A stretch of 64,000 nucleotides of DNA from Umezawaea sp049997955 (GTDB taxonomy: Bacteria > Actinomycetota > Actinomycetes > Mycobacteriales > Pseudonocardiaceae). How positions within the stretch are numbered: position 1 is the stretch's first letter; each line of letters starts with the position of its first letter. The translations under genes and the position numbers were made by a program. The notes beneath the pieces are model-generated. The model was given only the letters and a program-made list of their open reading frames with translations, was not told the origin of the DNA and searched no databases. Positions 43,015-52,338 of this stretch are shown in pieces. Location of the stretch: the NCBI GenBank assembly GCA_049997955.1, contig JAEBDY010000008.1:372001-436000 (forward strand), in the 5' to 3' direction.

Positions 43015-46000
43015 TGGCGGGCTCCTCGACGATGGCGAGGAAGGCGATCAGCTCAAAGTCATCGAGCCCGGCGATGGTCTGCGCGAGCGCAGTCGTGTGG
43101 CCGGGGCTGAACAGGCTATCGACGTCGCGCTCGTCGGTGAGGTTGATCATCGAGTGGATCGCGTCGGTAAGCAGGTGACTATACGTGCCCATTTCGGCCC
43201 CGTCGCGAGTGGCAGCGTTGAAAACGCGGCACACCTCCCATGCGGGCTCGTCACGGTTCCGGCATCCGGCGCGAATCAGGTCGAGGAGATGCTTGACCTC
43301 GGTGTGATCGGCGATCACCTGTCCGTCGTCGTCGAGGTAGACGAGATAGTGCGGGTGCAGCCTGTTGCCACGGTCGAGATGCTGGCCAGCGTTGATGCTG
43401 CGCAGCACGAAGATCGCGCCGGGCTTGAGCCCCTTTTCGGGCTGGGCGGGGACTACCGCGTGCAGTCCCTTCGGGCTGCCAGCCAGGTCGCCGTACTCCT
43501 TGAGATAGCCGAGCAGGTCCATGCGGAAGTCGTTCAGGCCGAGGTCGGTGATCGACACTCCGGTGCGAACGTCTTCGAGTTCGATTACTTCGTCCTGAAG
43601 CTTGCGGAGCTGTTCCTTGCGGAATGCGGCATCGCCAGCCTCCGGGTCGAGAATGTTGTCGTCGCCTGTTCCGCCGAGGTTGGCGGCGACCATGCGGTTC
43701 TCGACGCGCTCCTTGAGATTGATGTACTCGTCCAGTGAGATGTCGGGCCAGAAGTTCACCAGCTGGATGCGCTCGTTGGTCGAGCCGATACGGTCGATGC
43801 GGCCGAACCGCTGGATGATCCGCACGGGGTTCCAGTGGATGTCGTAGTTGACCAGGAAGTCGCAGTCCTGGAGGTTCTGGCCCTCACTGATGCAGTCGGT
43901 GCCGACCAGAATGTCAATCTCCGAGGTCTCCCGCGGCATCACCAGGTGGCGCTGCTTCGACTGCGGGGAGAACAAGGTGAGGACCTGCTGGAAGCTGTAT
44001 CCCGTGCCGACCGTCGTGGACGGGTTGCCCTGGCCGGTGACGAGGGCGCTTTGGTAGCCCTGCTCCTGCAACACCGGGGCGAGGTTCTTGTAGAGGTACC
44101 GGGCTGTGTCGGCGAACGCGGAAAAGATCAGGACTTTGCGATTGCCGGGGTTCAGTGGCTGCCGGAACTTGGCGTCGAGCCGCTCGAGCAGCGCGCGAAG
44201 CTTGGAATCGTGCTCGGGGGTGATGCCGCTGATCGAGCGGAGCAGGTTCTGTAGGGTCGCACGGTCGTGGGCGAGGTCGCGGTTCCAGGACTCGACATCC
44301 ATGTCGGACAGGTCGATCTGCACCTTCCGGCCGACCGTGCCACTGGGGGGAAACTCGAAGTCGTCATCGTCGGTGTCGACGTCGGTGAACGCGGAGACGA
44401 CGTCGGCGATGTTCGCGGCGTGGTTTTCGACAGTTTCGATCGCGCCAGCGACCGTATTCTCCAGCCGATGAAGGGTCAGGCGGAACGCCTCGATGCTGCT
44501 CTCCAGCCGCTTTAGCAGGTTCACCGTCATCAGCTTGCGGATGCCCTGCTCGCGGTTCGCTGCGCCGAGGTTCGCGTTCTCCCCACCCATGTAGTTCTGG
44601 CCCGCACCCGCCCCGTAGATCTGCTCGTACTTGTCCCGGCGGCTTTCGAACACGTACGCCAGCGGCGTGTAGACCGCCAGGGTCAGGAGCTGGAGCTGTT
44701 CGAAGATCTCGTTGAATGTCGGTACGCCTGCCAGGTCAGTCAGTGGCGTGCGCAGGGATTCCGGCTTCATGCGCTCAGGGAACGCGCCGATGTCGGCGGT
44801 GTCGTAGAACGCTTGGATGTGTTTGCGCGAGCGGGCGATGGTCACGGCATCCAGCAACTCGAAGAAGTCGAAGTCCAGCTGGGCGAGGATGACGTCGGTC
44901 GTGCGCTGCTCCGGCGGTAGGCCGGACCACTCGTTGAAGACGCGCTGGGCCTGCCGGAACACCTCCTCGATCGACTGGATGCCGAGTTTCGTGGCGAGCT
45001 GCGTCGAATCCCCCTCGTAGGCGAGGGCCAGCTGATTGCGCAGATCGTTGAAGCGGTTGTTGACCGGGGTCGCGGAGAGCATCAACACCTTTGTCTTCAC
45101 GCCCGCACGGATGACCTTGCGCATCAGCCGCTGGTAGCGGGTCTCCCGCTGGGCGATGATGTCGGCATTGCGGAAGTTGTGAGATTCGTCGATCACGACC
45201 AGGTCGTAGTTGCCCCAGTTGATCAGATCCAGCCGCTTGCCCAGGGACTCACCACCGTCGCGCGACAAGTCGGTGTGGGCGAGGACGTCATAATTGAAGC
45301 GGTCTTTCGTGAAGATATTCGTTGTGTAGTTCGAGTTGTAGTTCGTCCAGTTTTCGGTGAGCTTCTTCGGCGCCAGTACGAGTACGGTCTTGTTGCGCAG
45401 CTCGTAATACTTGATCACCGCCAGCGCTGTGAACGTCTTCCCGAGCCCCACACTGTCGGCGAGGATGCAGCCGTTGTAGGTCTCCAACTTGTTGATCACG
45501 CCGGTAGCGGCGTCCTTCTGGAAGTTGTAGAGCGCCTTCCACACCTCGGTGCCCTGGTATCCGGTGCGGTCGTTCGGCAGCACGTCCTCGCTGATGTCTT
45601 CGAGGAACTCGTTGAAGAGGTTGTAGAGAATCAAGAAGTACACCCGCTGAGGGGAGTTCTCCGCATACACGCTCGCGATGTGCTCCCGGACCGCCTCGGT
45701 CACATCGTCGAGTTGGTCCGGGTTGTGCCAGATCTGGTCAAAGAGTTGGATGTATTGTCGCGTGGACGGTGTGTCGTCGATCTTGTGCACCATGTTCGAC
45801 AACGCAGGACCGCGCTCATACCCGAGGTCAGCGGTTGTGAAGCCCTGGAGAGGTGCGTAGGCGGCGGTGTCATCGACCACAGCGAACGACTGCATCGGCG
45901 CGCCTGTGTGGTTCGAGCGGAACGTGACCTTCTGTCGCACCCACTCAGCGCATTCACGCGCGATGGCCCGCTGGGTCAGCTTGTTGCGCAACCGAATCTC

Positions 46001-46276
46001 GAACTCTGTGCCGTACAGTGCGGCATCCCGGCTCTCGTCGCTCGGGATAAAGAACTGTCGCTTCTCCTGCGCGGGTTTGTCGGTCGCCTTCGTCGTTGTA
46101 AACGATGGCGCAGTGAAGATGAACTCAAGCTCCTTGATCGACTGAAGTTCACGACTCAGTGCCTCGAATGCGAAGATCGAGAACGTGCTCGCCGCGATAC
46201 GCAGCTTGGATCCAGGCTTGATCGAAGCTTTTAGATCGTCGCCGAAGAACTCATTGAGGTTGTCGATGATGCGCAC
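43007..46276 (-). CDS. SNF2-type helicase with N-terminal PLD-like domain
   Basis: 1089 residues from GTG 46276, placed directly after the TGA of the small ORF upstream. The N-terminal 130 residues resemble a PLD-like module (LKASIKPGSKLRIAASTFSI, LELIFTA-type strand), without clear HKD catalytic residues. Helicase motifs: CILADSVGLGKTFTALAVI (about 270), VVIDESHNFRN (about 361), LMLSATPVNN, and C-terminal DILVGTDCISEGQNLQ and RIIQRFGRIDRIGS. A linker of about 200 residues separates the RecA lobes. It is the first large gene of the Res-Mod operon and probably senses or remodels DNA for it (inference). Confidence 0.87.
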   Translation of the reverse strand: MRIIDNLNEFFGDDLKASIKPGSKLRIAASTFSIFAFEALSRELQSIKELEFIFTAPSFTTTKATDKPAQEKRQFFIPSDESRDAALYGTEFEIRLRNKLTQRAIARECAEWVRQKVTFRSNHTGAPMQSFAVVDDTAAYAPLQGFTTADLGYERGPALSNMVHKIDDTPSTRQYIQLFDQIWHNPDQLDDVTEAVREHIASVYAENSPQRVYFLILYNLFNEFLEDISEDVLPNDRTGYQGTEVWKALYNFQKDAATGVINKLETYNGCILADSVGLGKTFTALAVIKYYELRNKTVLVLAPKKLTENWTNYNSNYTTNIFTKDRFNYDVLAHTDLSRDGGESLGKRLDLINWGNYDLVVIDESHNFRNADIIAQRETRYQRLMRKVIRAGVKTKVLMLSATPVNNRFNDLRNQLALAYEGDSTQLATKLGIQSIEEVFRQAQRVFNEWSGLPPEQRTTDVILAQLDFDFFELLDAVTIARSRKHIQAFYDTADIGAFPERMKPESLRTPLTDLAGVPTFNEIFEQLQLLTLAVYTPLAYVFESRRDKYEQIYGAGAGQNYMGGENANLGAANREQGIRKLMTVNLLKRLESSIEAFRLTLHRLENTVAGAIETVENHAANIADVVSAFTDVDTDDDDFEFPPSGTVGRKVQIDLSDMDVESWNRDLAHDRATLQNLLRSISGITPEHDSKLRALLERLDAKFRQPLNPGNRKVLIFSAFADTARYLYKNLAPVLQEQGYQSALVTGQGNPSTTVGTGYSFQQVLTLFSPQSKQRHLVMPRETSEIDILVGTDCISEGQNLQDCDFLVNYDIHWNPVRIIQRFGRIDRIGSTNERIQLVNFWPDISLDEYINLKERVENRMVAANLGGTGDDNILDPEAGDAAFRKEQLRKLQDEVIELEDVRTGVSITDLGLNDFRMDLLGYLKEYGDLAGSPKGLHAVVPAQPEKGLKPGAIFVLRSINAGQHLDRGNRLHPHYLVYLDDDGQVIADHTEVKHLLDLIRAGCRNRDEPAWEVCRVFNAATRDGAEMGTYSHLLTDAIHSMINLTDERDVDSLFSPGHTTALAQTIAGLDDFELIAFLAIVEEPAND

Positions 46277-46576
46277 TCAGGCATCACCATCCTTCGGTCT
46301 GGAACCAGGTGACGCTCCGCCTCTACGTATCCGGTTGTCGACAACCTCGCTGATCTTGAACTTTGGGACGTTGAAGAGAGGCCGGGCCTGTGGCCACTTG
46401 TCGTGACCGGTCGTGTAGTGGATTTTCGAGCTGCTTGCCTCGAACACGAAGGGGAACCGGCCGTCCACCATCGACGCCCTAGGCCGAATCTCAGGCGGGA
46501 AGTGGCAGGCACACATGGCTGCCGGCCGTTCCACTCGGGGCAACGTCATACCCATCGGCCTGAGGTCGTCTGTCAC
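46277..46576 (-). CDS. Small ORF directly preceding the helicase gene
   Basis: Up to 99 residues (GTG 46576; ATG 46549 is an alternative). The central part looks coding (RASMVDGRFPFVFEASSSKI, DKWPQARPLFNVPKFKISEV). Its TGA (46277-46279) is immediately followed by the GTG of the helicase, giving zero spacing and likely translational coupling. No recognised family. It could be a real small subunit or a leader ORF. Confidence 0.4.
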   Translation of the reverse strand: MTDDLRPMGMTLPRVERPAAMCACHFPPEIRPRASMVDGRFPFVFEASSSKIHYTTGHDKWPQARPLFNVPKFKISEVVDNRIRRGGASPGSRPKDGDA

Positions 46577-46793
46577 CTAGCCATCGCCCCCAGCATCGTT
46601 GTTGAGCGTCAAGAACACCGTTCATTATGGGTGCGACAACACCAATCGCCCAACTGGCCACTCCGGCACAGGCCCAGGCGCTCCGCCTGACCAACACTGG
46701 CGACGAGGCGAAACAAGCCGGCTTAGATTCAACCGATCAGAGCAACAGTGCTGGCTGAGGTGGGTGTGCGTGACGAGGCTGGGTCGGCCGGGT

Positions 46794-47919
46794 ATGTCGG
46801 ACGAGATGAAGGTTGACCTGTGGCGCAGGTGGAGGTCCGGGGAATCGATCAGCGTCGTCTCGCGTGGGATCGGCAAGCCTCCTGGCTCGGTGTTCACCGT
46901 GCTCAAGCACAACGGTGGAATCGCCCCCGAGCCCGTAGGGCGCGTGGTGGGAGCCTGCCCCTGACCGAGCGGGAGGAGATCTCGCGAGGGCTGCACGCCG
47001 GTGAGTCCTACCGGTCGATCGCCGGACTCCTGGGTCGTGCCGTGTCCACGGTCAGCCGGGAAGTGAGCCGTAACGGCGGCGCATCCGGTATCGAGCGGCC
47101 GCCGCGCAGGAACAAGCGTCGGAGCGGGCTAGGCGTCCCAAGCCGTGTCTGCTCGCCCGCCTGCCCCGGTTGCGGGAGAAGGTGGTGACGCTGCTGGGCG
47201 AGGAGTGGTCGCCCGAACAGACCGTTGGCCACCTGCGCCCGCACCATGACGGCGACCCGACGATGCGCATCAGCCACGAGTCCATCTACTGGAATGTCCA
47301 CACCACTCGCTGGAAAGTGGTCCCGCGCGAGTTGTCCAAGCGACTGCGCACGGGACGCCCGATCCGAAAGAACAAGCGGCACACGGTAAAGGGCCAGTGG
47401 CGGGCGCAGATCGTCGATGCCCGACCGATCGGACAGCGCCCGCCGGAGGCGGAGCACCGGTCCGAACTCGGACACCTGGAGGGCGACCTGGTCCTGGGCT
47501 CGACCAACAGTCAGGTCGCGACCCTGGTCGACCGGAAGTCCCGCTTCCTCATGATCGTCAAGCCCGCGAGCCGTCATACCGCGGTGGTCGTCCCCGCCCT
47601 GGTCGAAACCTATGGGCGTATGGACCCGAAGTTGCATGCGACGCTGACGTGGGATCGGGGCATCGAATTGGCCGCACACAAGGGATTCACCGCAGCCACT
47701 GGTGTCGCGGTGTATTTTGCCGACCCGCGAGGCCCTTGACAGCGCGGTACGGACGAGAACAACAACAACAAGTTGCTGCGCCAGTACCTGCCCAAGGGTA
47801 CGAACCTGGCTGCGTTCAGCCAGGACGACCTCGACGCCATCGCGACGAAACTCAACAACCGCCCCCGCAAGTGCCTCGGATTCCGTACACCGGCGGAGAG
47901 TGTCACCTTGACCGGATAA
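46794..47919 (+). pseudogene. IS30-family transposase, multiply frameshifted
   Basis: Pieces in three frames reconstruct an IS30 transposase: MSDEMKVDLWRRWRSGESIS; then TEREEISRGLHAGESYRSIA with STVSREVSRNGG (HTH); then LGEEWSPEQTVGHLRP, MRISHESIYWNVHTTRWK, LEGDLVLGSTNSQVATLVDR and TLTWDRGIEL (catalytic region); and finally ENNNKLLRQYLPKGTNLAAF to a TAA at 47919. The transposase is dead, and terminal inverted repeats were not identified. Confidence 0.8.
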
Positions 47920-47923
47920 ATCT

Positions 47924-48030
47924 AAGCTTTGCGACTTGCGCGATCGAGCGGTCACCACGCTGGCACTGCTCGACGATCTCCGTCTTGAACTCCGGGGTGA
48001 AAGCACGACGAGGACGCCGGGGCTTGTTCG
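47924..48030 (-). pseudogene. IS3-family OrfA fragment
   Basis: The minus strand encodes PRRPRRAFTPEFKTEIVEQC and QRGDRSIAQVAKLR, the N-terminal HTH of an IS3 OrfA transposase. Only about 34 codons remain, wedged between the IS30 relic and the truncated DUF5753 gene. Confidence 0.7.
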
Positions 48031-48617
48031 AGCCCGTGATGGGCGAACCGCTCGCCGAGCTGATCGGCGGCGAGGCCGAGGCCCACACGGAGATTGACTA
48101 CGAGCACGGCCTCATGCCTGGGCTGCTCCAATACGAGGCATACGCGGAAGCTCAGGCCATCGCGTCCGGGATCGAACCGGAGCAGGTCGCCGCAGTAGTC
48201 GGTCTTCGCAAGAAGCGGCAGCAGCGCCTCACCGATGACAACCCTCTGACTTTGGAGGTTTTCATCGAGGAGTCGGTACTGCACAGGCCGATCGGCTCCA
48301 CCAGCGTCATGCGAGTTCAGCTCAAGCACCTGCTGACGACGGGAACGCTGCCGAACGTCAACGTCCGTGTCGTGCGAACACGGGTGGGATATCACCGTGC
48401 GTTGGGCGGTAGGTTCATCCTGTTGAGCTTCACCGACTTCCCGAATGCCATCTACCTCGAACAGCCACCGGTCATCGGTTCTCGTTACGCCGACGATCCA
48501 GCCCTGGTGGCCGAGTACCAGGAGAAGGTCGCGAGCCTTCGCTCGGTGGCAGAAGGTCTCGAGGAGTCCGCGGAGCTCATCGAAACGGTGATGGGTGATC
48601 TACCGCTGGAAGGTTGA
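48031..48617 (+). pseudogene. DUF5753 regulator truncated by IS insertion
   Basis: From about 48031 the plus strand encodes an intact DUF5753 domain (LIGGEAEAHTEIDYEHGLMP, GLLQYEAYAEAQAIASG, VFIEESVLHRPIGS, FTDFPNAIYLEQPPVIGS) ending at 48617. The N-terminal XRE helix-turn-helix of about 90 residues that normally precedes it has been replaced by the IS3 fragment. DUF5753/XRE proteins usually regulate an adjacent DUF397 gene, which is present at 48623. Without the HTH it cannot act as a DNA-binding regulator. Confidence 0.8.
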
Positions 48618-48622
48618 CGCAG

Positions 48623-48814
48623 ATGACCTCAACGAGGTGGCGCAAGAGCACTCGGAGCGAGGGCAAGGACGCGTGCGTTGAAATCGCCTACGGGTCCTTG
48701 GGGATCGCGGTGCGCGACTCCAAGAACACCTCGGCGGACGAGCAACTGATCTCCCTTGCTGCATGGCGTTCGTTCCTCGCCAACGTTCGACACGGGATGT
48801 TCGACATCTCGTAG
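48623..48814 (+). CDS. DUF397 domain protein
   Basis: 63 residues from ATG 48623 (GGAAGG about 10 nt upstream). TRWRKSTRSEGKDACVEIAY and GIAVRDSKNTSADEQLISLA fit the DUF397 consensus (W-x-K-S-x-x-S, C-V-E-V, V-R-D-S-K). These small proteins work with XRE/DUF5753 regulators in streptomycete development and may act as antagonists. Here the partner is truncated, so the gene may be unregulated or orphaned. Confidence 0.85.
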   Translation: MTSTRWRKSTRSEGKDACVEIAYGSLGIAVRDSKNTSADEQLISLAAWRSFLANVRHGMFDIS

Positions 48815-48869
48815 GGACCTGGACTGCTTGCGCCGCCAGGCAGTTACACCAGAGCGGTACCTCATCGAT

Positions 48870-50156
48870 TCATCCCCTCATGAGCTGCGAAGGCTGAGCG
48901 AGGCGGTGCAAGCAGAGCGTCGACGCGGTGAAGCGCCTCTCGCCCCTCAATGCCAACACGGTAAGCCCACCCTGGTCAGCCGCTCGTATCGCACGTTGGA
49001 TCTGGTGCGGCAGGCGATGAGCCTCGGCGGCGACCACCGCCGCCTGGAGGGTGTCTTCGGCTCCGTCTGGTCTACCAGCGACCAAGAGGACTTCGGCCGC
49101 GGTCACCCGTTCGATGACGTGCCACTGCGGCGCGGCGGAAGCATTCGGCGATCCCGTATCCATGATCCGTGCCGCCTTGGGTGCGCGCCCCGTGGACACC
49201 AGGCCTCGCAGGTGGATCTCGTTGAAGGTGAACGGGTTGACCAGCATGCTGTGCACCGCGACGCCGTCCAGCAGGCTTCGGTAGCCGCTGATCGCGGTGT
49301 CGAAGAGTTCGGGATCGCCAAGCTCACCTGCTGCGCGGGCCAGCAATGCGAGTGCGGCTCCGCGTCCTTCGGCATCGTCGGAGGTGGCCGCCGCTCGGGC
49401 AAGATGAGCGACCGCAGCACGTGCGTGGTCTGCTTTGCGCAGCTCGTTGCCGTGCATCCGCAGGGCGAGCGCCAAGGACGCTCTATCGCCGAGCCGCTCG
49501 GCTATCGCGAGCCCGCGGCCGGTCCAGCGTGCGGCGGCGGCCAGCCGCTCCTCGGGCAATACGGTGCCAAGCGACACCCCGAGGGCTGTGCGAGCGTGGC
49601 TGAGCAAGATCAGCGTGTCGCGTTCGGCGTGGCCTTCGGCGATGCGGGCTTCCAGTCTGGCTACCAGGGGCCACAGCTCGTTGACGGAGTCGACGGCTCG
49701 ACCGGCTTGGCGGGCGATCTCGGCCAGGCGGACGGTCGAGTCGCCGAACTGGATCATCGCGGCGAAGTCGGCGTCGTCGTGACTGGTCACGCCGAGCACG
49801 TGCGTCGGCAGGCCGAGCGCAGTGGCGATGTGGCGGCGGGTGGTCATATCGTTGATGACGCGGCGACCGGTCTCGATCATCGAAACGTAGGTCTTGTCGT
49901 AGCCGAGCACTGTGGCGAGCTGTTCTTGGTTGAGCTGGTTGAGGCGCCGGTACAGGCGGAGGATCGTCGCCAGGTCACGGCTGCGCAGAGCACGGGCGGA
50001 CTCCGGTGTCGACCACAACCAGACCGATGGGAGAAGTCGCCGAGCGGGCACCAGTGGGGGCCGGTGGCGAGTCGCTGCGTGGCATGTCGGGCACACCGGC
50101 TCGGCGGTGAGCCCACTCAGTGCGGCTCCGCACGCCTCGCACCGCCTGCCCGACAC
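48870..50156 (-). CDS. XRE-family regulator with zinc-ribbon N-terminus and helical repeat domain
   Basis: 428 residues. The N-terminus has a possible zinc ribbon (CEACGAAL ... CPTCH), then an HTH near residues 70-120 (QLNQEQLATVLGYDKTYVSM, RRHIATALGLP), and a long TPR-like helical region (LDGVAVHSMLVNPFTFNEIH; ALLARAAGELGDPELFDTAI). Such proteins regulate neighbouring biosynthetic or conflict genes in actinobacteria. It lies 6 bp downstream of the Nudix gene on the same strand and probably controls the divergent dioxygenase cassette. Confidence 0.82.
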   Translation of the reverse strand: MSGRRCEACGAALSGLTAEPVCPTCHAATRHRPPLVPARRLLPSVWLWSTPESARALRSRDLATILRLYRRLNQLNQEQLATVLGYDKTYVSMIETGRRVINDMTTRRHIATALGLPTHVLGVTSHDDADFAAMIQFGDSTVRLAEIARQAGRAVDSVNELWPLVARLEARIAEGHAERDTLILLSHARTALGVSLGTVLPEERLAAAARWTGRGLAIAERLGDRASLALALRMHGNELRKADHARAAVAHLARAAATSDDAEGRGAALALLARAAGELGDPELFDTAISGYRSLLDGVAVHSMLVNPFTFNEIHLRGLVSTGRAPKAARIMDTGSPNASAAPQWHVIERVTAAEVLLVAGRPDGAEDTLQAAVVAAEAHRLPHQIQRAIRAADQGGLTVLALRGERRFTASTLCLHRLAQPSQLMRG

Positions 50157-50162
50157 GGTCGT

Positions 50163-50579
50163 CTACCTCACGGGTTCCGTGCTCAGCCGCGTGAACCACG
50201 TAGTGATGGATCGTCGATACCCGTCCGGCATGGTCAAACTGTCCACCTCGTGTTCGGTGAACAGTCCGATTTCCTTGTGCTCGTGGGACAACACGGGCGC
50301 GGTGTCGGTATCGGGGTAGCAGCCGTAGGTCACGATGAACACGTTCTTCTCCGCGACGGAGATGTAGTACATCCAGGTGTCGAGGATCGGGCCCGTGGTG
50401 ACGGTCCACCGGGTTTCCTCGGCGATCTCGCGAGCCACGCACTCCTCGGGGGTCTCTCCGGGCTCGATGCGTCCGCCCGGCAGTTCCCACTCGTCGCGCT
50501 CGTTCTTCAGGAGCAGCACCCTTCTCTCGCGCACCACGACGCCCTTGATCGAGATGGGGTAGGCGGGTTGGGTCGTCAA
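50163..50579 (-). CDS. NUDIX hydrolase
   Basis: 138 residues with a complete Nudix box at about 35-57: GGRIEPGETPEECVAREI followed by AEET (GxxxxxExxxxxxxREUxEExGU pattern; the final Gly is replaced by Arg-Trp). Nudix enzymes hydrolyse nucleoside diphosphates linked to another moiety. It shares a transcript with the XRE gene and is divergent from the dioxygenase operon. Substrate unknown; the cassette context suggests a biosynthetic or house-cleaning role. Confidence 0.88.
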   Translation of the reverse strand: MTTQPAYPISIKGVVVRERRVLLLKNERDEWELPGGRIEPGETPEECVAREIAEETRWTVTTGPILDTWMYYISVAEKNVFIVTYGCYPDTDTAPVLSHEHKEIGLFTEHEVDSLTMPDGYRRSITTWFTRLSTEPVR

Positions 50580-50657
50580 GGATGTCCTCCGAGGTCACTG
50601 GTGGTCGGTCATCCGGCAACCTAACACCGGCCGCCACCTCATACGGCGGCGATGTGT

Positions 50658-50670
50658 TGACAATCTGTCA
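50658..50670. promoter_or_regulatory. Palindrome in the Nudix/dioxygenase divergent promoter
   Basis: TGACA-ATC-TGTCA is a perfect 5+3+5 inverted repeat in the 171-bp gap between divergent genes. TTGACA overlaps it (50657-50662) and could be a -35 element for the rightward promoter, though no convincing -10 lies at standard spacing. It is a plausible site for the neighbouring XRE regulator. Confidence 0.35.
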
Positions 50671-50750
50671 CTGGACGTGGCTGACGGTATCGGGTTTTCC
50701 TGATCTTCATGGAACGACTTGGCGAAGGTGGGACGAGGACTGATTCGGTC

Positions 50751-51488
50751 ATGACCCGCCGCGGCGACCCGGAGCACGATCACGTGATCACCGCCCTGGC
50801 CACGCACGGACTGGCCTTGATCGACAACGTCACCACTCGCGCGGACTTGCTGCGGCTGGCTCAGTCGATCGCGCTCACGATTCCTCATCGTGACAGCGAC
50901 TCCGACGGTGTCACGACCCTGACCGACCCCGGTGAGGCCGCGGTCCCAAGTGGTTTCGCCGGGTTCAGCGCGAGTGCGTTGACCCCTCACACCGACTGCT
51001 CCGGCACAGTCAGTCCTCCGGCATTGCTGATGATGAACTGCTCGATGACAGCGACGTCTGGCGGTCAGTGCGTGCTCGTTGACGGCCAGGCTGTGCACGA
51101 CCACCTGACAGAGTCCGAACCTGAAGCGATCGGTGCGTTCCGCGCACAGCGATCGGTGCTGTTCGGAGGCGCGAGCGGGCACCTCTGCTCCATCCTCACC
51201 GACGTGGGAGGGGGTCGTGTGGTCCTCCGTCTCCGGTTGGACGAACTTGCGCGGTTCTCGCCCGAGGTGACGCGTTGGCTTCCTGCGCTGCGTACGGCGA
51301 TCGAACGGCATGCTGTCGAGTTCGACTTGGCAGTCGGTCAGGGCTACATCCTCGACAACCACCGCTGGCTGCACGGCAGAACGGCATTCACCGGGCGGCG
51401 CGTCGTGCATCGCATCCATGGCGACCCGCTGCCGGAACTGGGCATCGTCACGGGCTTGCGTTCGACAACCTCACCGGATGCGATGTGA
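50751..51488 (+). CDS. TauD/TfdA-like Fe(II)/2-oxoglutarate dioxygenase
   Basis: 245 residues from ATG 50751 (50709 is an alternative without better signals). The iron-binding HxD is in SALTPHTDCSGT; the distal His lies in HRWLHGRTAFTGRRVVHRIH, with the following Arg probably binding 2-oxoglutarate. Members hydroxylate or desaturate small molecules, often amino acids. It starts a run of three overlapping genes (4-bp ATGA/GTGA-type junctions), implying the next two proteins work with it. Confidence 0.85.
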   Translation: MTRRGDPEHDHVITALATHGLALIDNVTTRADLLRLAQSIALTIPHRDSDSDGVTTLTDPGEAAVPSGFAGFSASALTPHTDCSGTVSPPALLMMNCSMTATSGGQCVLVDGQAVHDHLTESEPEAIGAFRAQRSVLFGGASGHLCSILTDVGGGRVVLRLRLDELARFSPEVTRWLPALRTAIERHAVEFDLAVGQGYILDNHRWLHGRTAFTGRRVVHRIHGDPLPELGIVTGLRSTTSPDAM

Positions 51489-51853
51489 ACGAGGAAGCAG
51501 CGGTTGCCGCTTACCCCGCACTTGCGGGTGTCGTCGCCCTGCGCGAGGCGGGCTGGACGTTCGTGCACCGCAACGTCGTCGACCACATTCCCACGACAAT
51601 CGAGGGCTTCCGGCTGTGGCCCGGAGGCTGGATCGACGCGGTCCGCGTCCTGGGTGACGCGGAGGCGATGGCGCTGCGCACCGACAGTTCCGAACCGCCG
51701 GGCATCGTCTGGGAGAAGACAGGCACGCTCGCTGACGTCACCGAGGCGTTGCAGACCTTGCCCGACCCCGATCATCTCCTCGCGCCGCGGCTCGTCCGGG
51801 GGACCGGTCCGACCTTGCGAATCACGATGACCTGGAACGGAGTGACACGGTGA
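51485..51853 (+). CDS. Uncharacterised protein of the dioxygenase operon
   Basis: GTG 51485 overlaps the dioxygenase stop by 4 bp and gives 122 residues. The sequence is soluble and acidic: ALREAGWTFVHRNVVDHIPT, LWPGGWIDAVRVLGDAEAMA, EPPGIVWEKTGTLADVTEAL. No motif I know. Its end overlaps the next start by 4 bp, so expression is strictly coupled. It may be a carrier-like or accessory protein. Confidence 0.65.
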   Translation: MNEEAAVAAYPALAGVVALREAGWTFVHRNVVDHIPTTIEGFRLWPGGWIDAVRVLGDAEAMALRTDSSEPPGIVWEKTGTLADVTEALQTLPDPDHLLAPRLVRGTGPTLRITMTWNGVTR

Positions 51854-52320
51854 CATCAACCCTCACGAATTCGCGTACCGACGAGTTGATCTCGACTGGT
51901 GTGCGTAGCCGCCTGATCATGCAGTTGGTCACCGAGCACAGCGGCATGACCGGTGACGAGGCCGCTCGGATCGTGACCCAGGCGGTGGCGTTTCTCAAGA
52001 CGTGCGTCGACCACCCCGGTCAGCACCTCCGGCCGAGCAGGAAGGTCGACCTCGGATGGCACCAGTTCATCCTGAACACCGTCGACTACGCCGAGTTCTG
52101 CCAGCGTGTGGCGGGGTATTTCATTCACCATGTGCCTGACGAGTTCACCTCTCCGCGTGGCGGGTCCACCGAGACGATGAAGGCTTTGGCCCCTACGGTG
52201 GAGGCGATGACGGCCTCCGGGTTCGAGGTCAACGCTGAGTTGTGGTCGGTGACGTCAGGCCAGTGCAGCCAGTGCTTCCAGGGGTGCACCAACTGCGGCC
52301 AGGGCGACGACGGCCGGTAG
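51850..52320 (+). CDS. GRDP-like (glycine-rich-domain-protein type) protein with Cys-rich tail
   Basis: 156 residues. The central part (KVDLGWHQFILNTVDYAEFC, QRVAGYFIHHVPDEF) matches the conserved block of glycine-rich-domain-containing-protein-like (GRDP-like) sequences: VDLxWHxFxLxTxxYxxFC. The C-terminal 18 residues, CSQCFQGCTNCGQGDDGR, contain four Cys in a C-x2-C-x3-C-x2-C arrangement, suitable for metal binding or a modified peptide. The domain has no known activity. It overlaps the previous gene by 4 bp. Confidence 0.7.
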   Translation: MTSTLTNSRTDELISTGVRSRLIMQLVTEHSGMTGDEAARIVTQAVAFLKTCVDHPGQHLRPSRKVDLGWHQFILNTVDYAEFCQRVAGYFIHHVPDEFTSPRGGSTETMKALAPTVEAMTASGFEVNAELWSVTSGQCSQCFQGCTNCGQGDDGR

Positions 52321-52338
52321 TTCGAAGACGAGGAAACG

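Noticed and set aside
37258..46276. DISARM or BREX assignment for the helicase operon
   Set aside because: No DUF1998 (DrmB), no DrmA-like helicase, no PglZ or BrxC/L; Res and Mod are type III-like.
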